Shown: in pieces, positions 1-6,173 of the stretch
Numbering within the stretch: position 1 is the stretch's first letter
How the letters are laid out: each line of letters opens with the position of its first letter
Assembly (NCBI GenBank): GCA_037441765.1
Contig: JBBIRM010000129.1
Location: 1-8,242, forward strand
Length of the DNA: 8,242 nucleotides
Direction: 5' to 3'
Source: JBBIRM01 sp037441765
GTDB taxonomy: Bacteria > Desulfobacterota > BSN033 > UBA1163
Notes under the pieces: model-generated
Seen by the model: the letters and a program-made list of their open reading frames with translations, nothing else
Database searches by the model: none
What the model was told of the DNA's origin: nothing
Position numbers and translations under genes: made by a program

Positions 1-54
1 CACCCCACCTCCCCAGTCTATAAAACTCGTTTTAAATACTTTTTCAGAGATCTC
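1..54 (-). repeat. End of a MITE-like interspersed repeat, truncated by the window edge
   Basis: The reverse complement of 1-52 matches 7201-7252 at 49 of 52 positions, so this is a second copy of the left arm of the element at 7199-7422. The conserved blocks are TCTGAAAAAGT, a near-palindromic TAAAACGAGTTTTA, and GACTGGGGAGGTGGGG. By comparison with the other copy, position 54 is the outer end of the element and the rest lies to the left of the window. No coding potential is visible. It ends only 18 bases before the first plausible start codon of the following methyltransferase gene. Confidence 0.85.
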
Positions 55-72
55 TTTAATTTTTTTTGACAC

Positions 73-720
73 TTGACCTTGAATAAAGACCGTATAGATT
101 TCTTTGAAAAATCTGCTCCTTATTATGATGCCTTCCTCGATCTCTTTACATTCAATCATTATGCTAAATTTCTGAAAAGGGCCGTAGAGGTGCTTGCTCC
201 TCAATCAGGGGAAAAGATTCTGGATCTCGGTTCAGGAACAGGAAGAGTGGCCTCCTGGATAGCGCATGCTGTCGGGGGAAAGGGAGAGGTCATTGGAATG
301 GATTTTTCTAAGGCGATGGTAGAGGTCGCAAAGAGAAGATATGCGAAATCAGAAGGGTTGCTCTTCCTCAATAGGGATGTGACCCATCAATGGGAATATC
401 GAAATTATTTTGATGGAATCTTTACTTCTTTCACCATCCACGAGATTCAAGAAAAGGGAAGATCGAGGGTTCTTGAAAACTGCTACTCCGCTTTAAAAGA
501 GAGAGGAAGGATGGTGATTGCAGATTTTAATCCGAAAGGATCGGGTATTGCCCAAACCATTCTTTTGGCCTTTTTTAAACTTTTTGAAAGAGAAAACCTA
601 AACTTTTTTTCATTCGATCAAAATGGCCTTTTAAAAAAGGTAGGATTTAAAAAGATCGAGACCTTTCCATTTTGGGGAGGTATTTTTCAAATTACATTGG
701 CCCTCCGTAAGGTTGATTGA
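73..720 (+). CDS. Class I SAM-dependent methyltransferase, UbiE-like
   Basis: This 215-residue protein has the fold signature of small cytosolic SAM-dependent methyltransferases. Motif I is LDLGSGTGR at about residues 50-58, an acidic end of strand 2 is at D77 (MDFS), and a motif II-like RDV is at 101-103. The N-terminal FFEKSAPYYDAF stretch is typical of the UbiE/COQ5-like group, but the substrate cannot be told from sequence. The start is uncertain: an in-frame TGA at 67-69 limits it to TTG at 73 or TTG at 79, and no convincing Shine-Dalgarno sequence precedes either. The N-terminus nevertheless looks essentially complete. A repeat element ends at 54, so the native 5' leader may have been replaced. 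The gene converges on the dciA-like gene with only 7 bases between the stops. The class is secure; quinone biosynthesis is possible but unsupported. Confidence 0.85.
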   Translation: MTLNKDRIDFFEKSAPYYDAFLDLFTFNHYAKFLKRAVEVLAPQSGEKILDLGSGTGRVASWIAHAVGGKGEVIGMDFSKAMVEVAKRRYAKSEGLLFLNRDVTHQWEYRNYFDGIFTSFTIHEIQEKGRSRVLENCYSALKERGRMVIADFNPKGSGIAQTILLAFFKLFERENLNFFSFDQNGLLKKVGFKKIETFPFWGGIFQITLALRKVD

Positions 721-727
721 GTGATCT

Positions 728-1213
728 TCATCCACTTCTATTTAATCTTTTCCTTAGTTGTTCTGACTTGGCTCCTTTGATAAGCACATGGCGTATCTCT
801 TTCTTCAATTCTTCATCCCCAATTTCTTGAAGTACGTTTTCTATATGGGTTAAAGTCTTCCTATCAAGTTTTTCTTTTTCCAAAGAGAATTCATTCAGTG
901 GAGACGGGAGGGGCGAAGAGATCTTACCCAATTTGAATCGGATATCCTGGATGAGGGGTTCTTCTAAGAAATGGTTTATCTTTTCCAAAATAGTAGGTTT
1001 TAAAAATTGGAGTTGTTGCATCCAGGTTGGATGAGAGACATCAAGGAAAAGAATCCGATTTCTGATGGCTCGAGGCTGAGCGTGATTTGCCAACGATTCC
1101 CCAACGATCTCCCTCCAGGCCCCGAAGATGGAATAACATTTCAATGGAATATCAATTTCCAGTGTTTTTAAGGTTTTTTCAAGAATTGAACGAATGGGTT
1201 GAGGTTTTTGCAT
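728..1213 (-). CDS. dciA: DUF721/DciA-family protein, probable replicative helicase loader
   Basis: This 161-residue protein belongs by pattern to the DUF721 (DciA) family. The N-terminal half carries the recognisable core: an opening helix (PIRSILEKTLKTL), the FGAWREIVGE segment around residues 30-39, the NHAQPRAIRNRILFLDV strand region, and WMQQLQFLKPTILEKIN near residues 64-80. DciA is known in many bacteria lacking DnaC/DnaI to interact with DnaB helicase and assist its loading. The C-terminal 60 residues are charged and poorly conserved, as is common in the family. The gene is last in the minus-strand block, 86 bases after metG, with a degenerate repeat in the gap and no strong ribosome-binding site before its ATG. 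It stops 7 bases from the convergent methyltransferase. Family confidence is good; the helicase-loading role is transferred from family knowledge. Confidence 0.8.
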   Translation of the reverse strand: MQKPQPIRSILEKTLKTLEIDIPLKCYSIFGAWREIVGESLANHAQPRAIRNRILFLDVSHPTWMQQLQFLKPTILEKINHFLEEPLIQDIRFKLGKISSPLPSPLNEFSLEKEKLDRKTLTHIENVLQEIGDEELKKEIRHVLIKGAKSEQLRKRLNRSG

Positions 1214-1299
1214 AAAAGATAAATCTCGGATTGCAGATTTTAGATTTTAAACTTTAGCGTTCCTCTTTAAGCAATTACCGATACGCTATACCCCATGCA
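1214..1299. repeat. metG-dciA gap with degenerate TCGGATT...TTTTAAA repeat
   Basis: The 86-base gap contains TCGGATT at 1226-1232 and TTTTAAA at 1245-1251, separated by 12 bases and joined by GGATT/AGATTTTAG-like units. The same two blocks with the same 12-base spacing and the same orientation occur in the holB-tmk gap (4649-4674). This copy is more degenerate and does not form the perfect hairpin seen there. No gene or terminator was recognised in the gap. Confidence 0.45.
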
Positions 1300-2871
1300 C
1301 TATGCCCTTTGGGATACCCTGGTTGGATCAAGTCTCGGAAAAAGAGGGCTGGGTTTGGTTATCCTTCTTCCGGGCTTCAGGCCTCCCCATTTTCCATTTT
1401 CGTTTAGATTCTGCTCCCAGAGATTTTCTTCAATCCCAAGCTGGGACCACATCTTTTCAGAGGTGGATGGTATGAAAGGTGCCAAAAGAAGGGCGATGAT
1501 CCGTATGGATTCCAAGGCATTGTAAATTACTGTGCCCAATCGAGATCGGTCTTTTTCCTCTTTGGCCAGGTTCCAGGGTGCGGTTTCGTCCACATATTTA
1601 TTCGCAGCATTGACGAGATCCCATATTGAAATTAGAGCCCGATGAAAGGCAAGATCATTCATCTGTTTGGACAATTGGGAAAAAGTCTTCTCTAAAACAT
1701 TCTGAAGAGACCAATCCACCTCTTTTGATTCCCCAGGAGGGGGAATCACACCATCAAAATATTTAATCACCATGCTGAGGCATCTGCTGAAAAGATTCCC
1801 TAAATCGTTTGCCAGATCGCTATTGAACCGATGGATCATTGCCGAATGGGAAAAGTCTCCATCTGTCCCAAAGGGGACTTCTCTCATAAGAAAATACCTG
1901 ACCGCATCCACCCCGTAGGTGTCAACAAGAAGATTGGGCTCAACCACATTCTGAAGAGATTTGGACATTTTCTTCCCTTCGATCGTCCACCAGCCATGGG
2001 CAAATACCATTTGAGGTGGGGGTAATCCAATCGCCCTGAGCATAGTGGGCCAGTAGACGGTATGGGTGGTCAAGATATCCTTTCCAATTAGATGGATGGC
2101 TTTGGGCCAGAACTTGGAAAATCGATTTTCGTCTTCACCATATCCTATTCCACTAACATAGTTGATTAAGGCATCAAACCACACATAGGTGACATACTCC
2201 TTATCAAAAGGAATTTCAATGCCCCACTTTAAGCGTTTCTTTGGCCTTGAGATGCAGAGGTCTTCCAGAGGACTCCGAAGAAACCCCAGGATTTCATTCC
2301 TTCTCGAAGGGGGAAAGATAAAGCGGTCATTCTTTTCAATGTAGTCGATCAGCCAGGATTGGTATTGGCTCATCCGGAAGAAGTAATTCTTCTCTGAGAG
2401 TTCATTGACGGAACGAAGGCAGTCCGGGCACTTTCCCTCCACAAGGTCTTTTTCAGTCCAGAATCTTTCACAGGGAACACAGTACCATCCATCATAGTTG
2501 GCCTGATAGATCTCTCCTCTATCGTAGAGATCCTGTAGAATCTTCTGAACAACCCTCTTATGGCGTAATTCAGTGGTACGAATAAAATCATTGTTAGAAA
2601 TATTTAGCCTCTTCCAGAGGGATTGAAACCTTGTGACCATTTCATCGCAATGCGCTTGCGGTTCAACCCCCCTCTCCTCCGCCGCCTTTTCAACCTTCTG
2701 CCCATGTTCATCAGTTCCAGTGAGGAAGAAGACCTGATAGCCCTCCAGACGTTTGTATCTGGCAAGGATGTCTGCAGCGATAGTGGTATAGGCATGACCG
2801 ATATGGGGAACATCATTCACATAATAGATGGGGGTGGTGATGTAGAAAGTCTCTTTAGAGTTCGGATGCAT
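1300..2871 (-). CDS. metG: Methionyl-tRNA synthetase, short form
   Basis: This cytosolic class I aminoacyl-tRNA synthetase charges tRNA-Met. The HIGH motif (PHIGHAYTT) is at residues 23-26 and the KMSKS loop (GKKMSKSLQNVV) at 301-305. A TGTDEHG segment is at 51-57. The zinc-knuckle insertion has four cysteines, C131, C134, C148 and C151. I start at the ATG at 2869-2871, giving 523 residues, because a GGAGGAG sequence lies 12 bases upstream and the protein then begins right before the conserved FYITTPIYYVND. The frame is open to an ATG at 2968-2970, but those 33 extra residues are unlike the family and lie inside ricT. The start overlaps the end of ricT by 17 bases, suggesting translational coupling. 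The protein ends shortly after LFPRLD, so it lacks the C-terminal EMAPII-like tRNA-binding domain found in longer MetG proteins. Confidence 0.95.
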   Translation of the reverse strand: MHPNSKETFYITTPIYYVNDVPHIGHAYTTIAADILARYKRLEGYQVFFLTGTDEHGQKVEKAAEERGVEPQAHCDEMVTRFQSLWKRLNISNNDFIRTTELRHKRVVQKILQDLYDRGEIYQANYDGWYCVPCERFWTEKDLVEGKCPDCLRSVNELSEKNYFFRMSQYQSWLIDYIEKNDRFIFPPSRRNEILGFLRSPLEDLCISRPKKRLKWGIEIPFDKEYVTYVWFDALINYVSGIGYGEDENRFSKFWPKAIHLIGKDILTTHTVYWPTMLRAIGLPPPQMVFAHGWWTIEGKKMSKSLQNVVEPNLLVDTYGVDAVRYFLMREVPFGTDGDFSHSAMIHRFNSDLANDLGNLFSRCLSMVIKYFDGVIPPPGESKEVDWSLQNVLEKTFSQLSKQMNDLAFHRALISIWDLVNAANKYVDETAPWNLAKEEKDRSRLGTVIYNALESIRIIALLLAPFIPSTSEKMWSQLGIEENLWEQNLNENGKWGGLKPGRRITKPSPLFPRLDPTRVSQRA

Positions 2872-3640
2872 GAAGCGTAATTTCTCCTCCTTCTTCCAGT
2901 TCGATGGTGATGGTTCTATTGAGCACATTCTGACGGATGACCTTTCCCTTCCCTGCACGGGTTTGAACATGTTTTCCGACCTTCGGTAAATCCTTTTTTA
3001 ATTCCATATAGGTTGGGAATTCATAAGCCAGACAACACATGAGCCGTCCACATACCCCTGATAACTTAGTGGGATTGAGGGCAAGATTCTGCTCTTTGGC
3101 CATTTTGACAGAGACCAGATCAAATCTTGTGATGAAGTTGGAACAGCAGAGCTCCCTTCCACAATTCCCGAGGCCACAGATCATTTTGGCCTCATCCCTC
3201 ACCCCGATCTGCCGCATCTCGATCCGCATCTTAAACTGGGAGGCCAGGTCTCTAACCAATTCACGGAAATCGACCCTCTTTTCAGCCGTGAAATAAAAGA
3301 GGACTTTGGAACGATCCAAAAGAACTTCAGTTTTAACCAATTTCATATTTAAATTTTTTTCTTTGATTTTTTGGAGACAGAATTGAAAAGTTTCTTTCTC
3401 TAATTGTTGATTTCTCTCAAACTGCTCTAAGTCCTCTGGAGTTGCCTTCCTGATCACCTTCTTAGGTGACTTAAGAATAAAATGCCTCTCTTTTAGGTGA
3501 GGGGTGGAGAGCACCCTTCCAAGGGTAAGCCCTTTATCGGATTCAACAACGACCAAATCGTTGATTTCGAGGGAAAAGTCTCCTGCATCAAACTCTTCAA
3601 GATTTCGATTAGGTAATTTGACAAAAACCAGACGAATCAT
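2855..3640 (-). CDS. ricT: PSP1-domain protein RicT (YaaT)
   Basis: This 261-residue protein matches the PSP1/YaaT family. The N-terminal beta-rich part (VFVKLPNRNLEEFDAGDF) leads into the cysteine-rich core: C155, C160, C165 and C166 in ICGLGNCGRELCC, then C197, C202 and C203 in VCGRLMCC. In Bacillus, RicT works with RicA and RicF in a complex that carries iron-sulfur clusters and affects RNase Y-dependent mRNA processing, sporulation and biofilm. No RicA or RicF gene is present here, so the role in this organism is open. The C-terminal basic region (KHVQTRAGKGKVIRQNVLNRTI) resembles a small beta-barrel. It starts 4 bases after holB and its last 17 bases overlap metG, as in the conserved tmk-holB-ricT-metG order of many bacteria. 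The assignment is firm. Confidence 0.92.
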   Translation of the reverse strand: MIRLVFVKLPNRNLEEFDAGDFSLEINDLVVVESDKGLTLGRVLSTPHLKERHFILKSPKKVIRKATPEDLEQFERNQQLEKETFQFCLQKIKEKNLNMKLVKTEVLLDRSKVLFYFTAEKRVDFRELVRDLASQFKMRIEMRQIGVRDEAKMICGLGNCGRELCCSNFITRFDLVSVKMAKEQNLALNPTKLSGVCGRLMCCLAYEFPTYMELKKDLPKVGKHVQTRAGKGKVIRQNVLNRTITIELEEGGEITLHASEL

Positions 3641-3644
3641 CTTC

Positions 3645-4628
3645 TTACCCTTCAGCCCAAGAGAGCATCATCGCCTCTAAAGCCAATTCGGTGTTGGCAT
3701 TATTTCTTATAGCGAAAGTGGTTTGATGGAGAATCTCCATTCGTTTCAAAAGGGAGGAGAGTTTCCAGTTTAAGGTGATCTTTTTTATCTGATAAAGGAG
3801 ATCAGTATGGATAATTTTTGGTTCTTCCTCAAGGGTCTTTACAATTACCATATCTCTCAGCAGGGTCTTGGCTACCTCGAGAACCAAAAGCAGGTCTTCC
3901 CTTTCTTTAGTGGGTAAGGAATTTACCCAACCTTGCATCCTTTCAGCAGGTAGGGACTTTTCCCCAACGAGACCTTTTATAAGTTCTTCCCTACGAATAT
4001 TCCGTATCTTTCCTTCGATTTCAAGTGCCCTTCCTGGACTGCCCTCTGAAAGAGAGGCAAGGAGATGGGCCCCCGCTTCATCCAGCCCGTGCCTTTCTCT
4101 TAACCATTTAGCAACCAACGGAATTGGCAGGGGATGAAACCGTACCAATTGGCAACGAGATAAGATTGTAGGTAGGATCAATCTTGCATGATTAGCAAGG
4201 AGTATTAGCACCGTATTAGGGGGTGGTTCTTCCAGGGTCTTAAGTAGGGTATTTGACATATGAGGAGCCATTCGATCTGCAGAGGAAAGAATGCAGATTC
4301 GATATTTTCCCTCATAGGGTCGGAAGCTAAGATCCCTCTGCATATACCTGACCTGTCCCACCTTAAGGGTTTGGTTCTCCGGCTCTAAGACCAGTACATC
4401 AGGATGAAGAAACGCATCGATCTTTTTACAGGAAATGCATTGATCGCAAGAGTCAACTTTATCACCCTTAAGACAATTGAGTGTCTTTGCAAACTGTAGG
4501 GCGACTAATCTTTTCCCAATTCCTTCATTTCCTAAAAAGAGATAGCTATGAGCCACCCTATCATTTTTGATCGCTCGTTGAAGAAGCCCGATGGGTTTAG
4601 AATGTCCTAAAATGCTTTTAAAAGACAT
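3645..4628 (-). CDS. holB: DNA polymerase III subunit delta prime (clamp loader)
   Basis: This 327-residue AAA+ protein is the delta prime subunit of the clamp-loader complex that places the sliding clamp on DNA. Visible marks are the family start (FKSILGHSKPIGLLQRAI), a P-loop-like GNEGIGKR at 33-40, a zinc-module cysteine set (C52, C61, C64, C67), the AAA+ box TLLKTLEEPPPNT at about 127-139, and the SRC motif at 157-159. The P-loop Lys is followed by Arg rather than Ser/Thr, so ATP turnover is probably weak or absent, which is common for delta prime. The C-terminal domain (about 200-327) fits the clamp-loader collar. No strong ribosome-binding site precedes the ATG at 4626-4628. It lies 52 bases after tmk, with a hairpin-forming repeat between, and 4 bases before ricT. 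Confidence is high. Confidence 0.92.
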   Translation of the reverse strand: MSFKSILGHSKPIGLLQRAIKNDRVAHSYLFLGNEGIGKRLVALQFAKTLNCLKGDKVDSCDQCISCKKIDAFLHPDVLVLEPENQTLKVGQVRYMQRDLSFRPYEGKYRICILSSADRMAPHMSNTLLKTLEEPPPNTVLILLANHARLILPTILSRCQLVRFHPLPIPLVAKWLRERHGLDEAGAHLLASLSEGSPGRALEIEGKIRNIRREELIKGLVGEKSLPAERMQGWVNSLPTKEREDLLLVLEVAKTLLRDMVIVKTLEEEPKIIHTDLLYQIKKITLNWKLSSLLKRMEILHQTTFAIRNNANTELALEAMMLSWAEG

Positions 4629-4647
4629 GCCTTTTTCAACTGCAGAA

Positions 4648-4680
4648 TTCGGATTTCGAATTGCGGGTTTTAAATCCGAA
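4648..4680. repeat. 9-bp perfect inverted repeat in the tmk-holB gap
   Basis: TTCGGATTT (4648-4656) and AAATCCGAA (4672-4680) are exact reverse complements around a 15-base loop, starting right after the tmk stop codon on the minus strand. No U-run follows in the direction of transcription, so it is not a good intrinsic terminator. The TCGGATT and TTTTAAA blocks recur with identical spacing in the metG-dciA gap. It could be an interspersed palindromic repeat or an RNA-processing or stability hairpin inside the operon. Confidence 0.6.
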
Positions 4681-5325
4681 TTATTTTCTCCGAACTAATA
4701 AGTTGTCTACGATCTTTCGAATCTGCTCAAAAACCTTCTCCTCACCTTCTCGGGTATCAATCACCTTCACCCGAGAGGGTTCCCCTTTAGCAATGGAAAG
4801 GTACCCCCTTCTTACTCGATGATGAAATTGAACCTTCTCCTTTTCAAATCGGTCTTCTCTGCTCTTCTTTGAAATTTGATTCCTTTGGATCGCCCTCTTC
4901 AATCCCACACCAGAGGGGCAATCAAGAAGTAAAGTCACATCAGGTTTGATCCCCTGAGAGGAGAGACGATTGAGTCTTTTGATAAGGGCCAAGTCTAACT
5001 TTCGACCATAACCCTGATATGCAATAGTCGCATCATAAAATCGGTCACAAAGAACCACGACTCCCTTCTCAAGAAAGGGCCTGACCACTTCTTCTACATG
5101 TTGAGCACGGGCTGCTTCATAGAGGAAAAGTTCACTCAGAGGAACCATTTTACAATGGTCAGGGTTTAAGAGGATTTTTCTAACCTCCTCTCCAATAGGG
5201 GACCCTCCAGGCTCTCTGGTGACTATACAGGGAATACCTTTTTGGGATAGGTATCTTTTTAGACGTCGAATCTGAGTGGTCTTCCCACTTCCCTCTACAC
5301 CCTCAAAAGTGATAAACAGGGACAA
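4681..5325 (-). CDS. tmk: Thymidylate kinase (dTMP kinase)
   Basis: This 214-residue P-loop kinase phosphorylates dTMP to dTDP with ATP in the cytosol, a required step for dTTP synthesis. The P-loop is GVEGSGKTT at residues 9-17, the TREPGG segment is at 36-41, and the DRFYDATIAYQGYGR signature begins at D94. The LID region with basic residues and EDRFE is at about 144-161. Length is normal for the family. The start is TTG (5323-5325), chosen because AAGGAG lies 7 bases upstream and the frame then opens with the usual SLFITFEG strand. It is the first gene after the promoter at 5370-5399 and precedes holB, which is the usual order in many bacteria. The assignment is firm. Confidence 0.95.
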   Translation of the reverse strand: MSLFITFEGVEGSGKTTQIRRLKRYLSQKGIPCIVTREPGGSPIGEEVRKILLNPDHCKMVPLSELFLYEAARAQHVEEVVRPFLEKGVVVLCDRFYDATIAYQGYGRKLDLALIKRLNRLSSQGIKPDVTLLLDCPSGVGLKRAIQRNQISKKSREDRFEKEKVQFHHRVRRGYLSIAKGEPSRVKVIDTREGEEKVFEQIRKIVDNLLVRRK

Positions 5326-5332
5326 TCGATAT

Positions 5333-5338
5333 CTCCTT
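5333..5338 (-). promoter_or_regulatory. Ribosome-binding site that fixes the TTG start of tmk
   Basis: On the minus strand, AAGGAG lies 7 bases before TTG at 5325. No ATG or GTG sits at the correct place for the conserved N-terminus, so this site decides the non-ATG start. Confidence 0.8.
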
Positions 5339-5369
5339 AAAAATCAATAACTATTTGAAATCAAAATAA

Positions 5370-5399
5370 AATATAAGTGAGAGCCTCCATCCCTGTCAA
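5370..5399 (-). promoter_or_regulatory. Predicted sigma70-type promoter for tmk-holB-ricT-metG-dciA
   Basis: Read on the minus strand, a perfect -35 box TTGACA (5394-5399) is followed after 18 bases by TATATT (5370-5375), then an AT-rich leader of about 40 bases and the tmk ribosome-binding site. The -35 box includes the TGA stop codon of radC, so radC can read through into tmk while the tmk block can also be transcribed alone. The call rests on consensus match and position only. Confidence 0.65.
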
Positions 5400-6085
5400 G
5401 GATTGGATAAGAGTCTGTTCTCCATAAAACTGAAATGGCCCTCCTTGCCAACAACTATATGGTCGAGAATTCTAAGGTCGAGTGTTCGGGCGGCTTCGAG
5501 AATGTTTCGAGTTAGTTGTTTGTCGTCCTCAGAGGGTTGATGATGGCCACTCGGATGGTTATGGACAAGGATCAGCCCAGAGGCATGTTGGGAAATGGCT
5601 TCCTCAATAACCCTTCTCGGAAAGACCACTGCCCGGTCCACAGTACCTTCTTGAAGAATCTTATAATGGACCACTTCATTTTTGGTATTTAAATATATGA
5701 CCATAAAGGCCTCATAGGGAAGTCCGGATAATTTCATCCGGACAAAATCAACAACGGCTTGAGGTGATAAAAGGACATCTCGACATTTCATCCTTTCCTC
5801 AAGATAGGTTGAACAGAGTTCTTTTACGATTCGGATCAGAATGGCCGAGATGGGACCTACACCAGAAATCTCCTCAATCTCTTTTAAACTAGCATCAAGG
5901 ACACCCGATAGGCTCCCAAATCGTTTGATCAGTTTTTTTGCAATTGGTTTAACATCCCTCCTCGGAATACCATAGGTGAGAAGAAGTTCAAGAAGCTCAT
6001 AATCGTGAAATCCCTCAGGGCCACCTTTTCTAAATCTTTCCCTTAATCTCTCCCGATGTCCTATGTAGTGGGGTCTTTCAGGCAT
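5396..6085 (-). CDS. radC: RadC-family JAMM/MPN+ protein
   Basis: This 229-residue protein is a standard-length RadC. The N-terminal part (about 1-95) holds a helix-hairpin-helix-like segment (KPIAKKLIKRFGSL...EEISGVGPISA). The C-terminal part (about 105-229) is the JAMM metalloprotease-like domain. The metal-binding pattern is intact: H175 and H177 in VHNHPSG and D188 ten residues later. The family was named for a supposed DNA-repair role that later work has questioned, and its biochemical function is unclear. It has a good ribosome-binding site (AGGAG, 8 bases before ATG at 6083-6085). Its stop overlaps the -35 box of the tmk promoter, and it diverges from the selenoprotein gene across an 88-base spacer. 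Family assignment is firm; function is not. Confidence 0.93.
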   Translation of the reverse strand: MPERPHYIGHRERLRERFRKGGPEGFHDYELLELLLTYGIPRRDVKPIAKKLIKRFGSLSGVLDASLKEIEEISGVGPISAILIRIVKELCSTYLEERMKCRDVLLSPQAVVDFVRMKLSGLPYEAFMVIYLNTKNEVVHYKILQEGTVDRAVVFPRRVIEEAISQHASGLILVHNHPSGHHQPSEDDKQLTRNILEAARTLDLRILDHIVVGKEGHFSFMENRLLSNP

Positions 6086-6109
6086 CAGTAAGACTCCTTT
6101 ATTGAAGAC

Positions 6110-6145
6110 TTGCCTATTTTAACATATTCAGATATATAAACTGAA
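6110..6145 (+). promoter_or_regulatory. Possible promoter and small palindrome in the radC/selenoprotein divergent spacer
   Basis: On the plus strand TTGCCT (6110-6115), a 17-base spacer and TATATA (6133-6138) form a moderate sigma70-like promoter, with the selenoprotein gene start 35 bases further on. The inverted repeat TTCAG (6127-6131)/CTGAA (6141-6145) frames the -10 box and could be an operator, although five-base arms are weak. A minus-strand promoter for radC probably lies in the same AT-rich stretch, for example TTAATT followed by TATATC, but several choices are equally good. Confidence 0.35.
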
Positions 6146-6173
6146 AAGAAAAAATTAACCTTAAGGGGGAGAG

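Noticed and set aside
66..98. Promoter TTGACA (66-71) with TATAGA (93-98) upstream of the methyltransferase
   Set aside because: The spacer is 21 bases and transcription would begin after the only possible start codons, within the conserved N-terminus.
1295..1525. Plus-strand reading frame opposite the metG 3' end
   Set aside because: It has no ribosome-binding site or family resemblance and lies entirely against conserved MetRS coding sequence.
2872..2970. Longer N-terminus for metG starting at ATG 2968-2970
   Set aside because: The extra 33 residues are low-complexity relative to the family and lie wholly inside ricT, while the ATG at 2869-2871 has a GGAGGAG upstream and directly precedes the conserved core.
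4648..4680. Intrinsic terminator after tmk
   Set aside because: The 9-bp stem has a 15-base loop and no U-run downstream on the minus strand, and holB must be transcribed beyond it.
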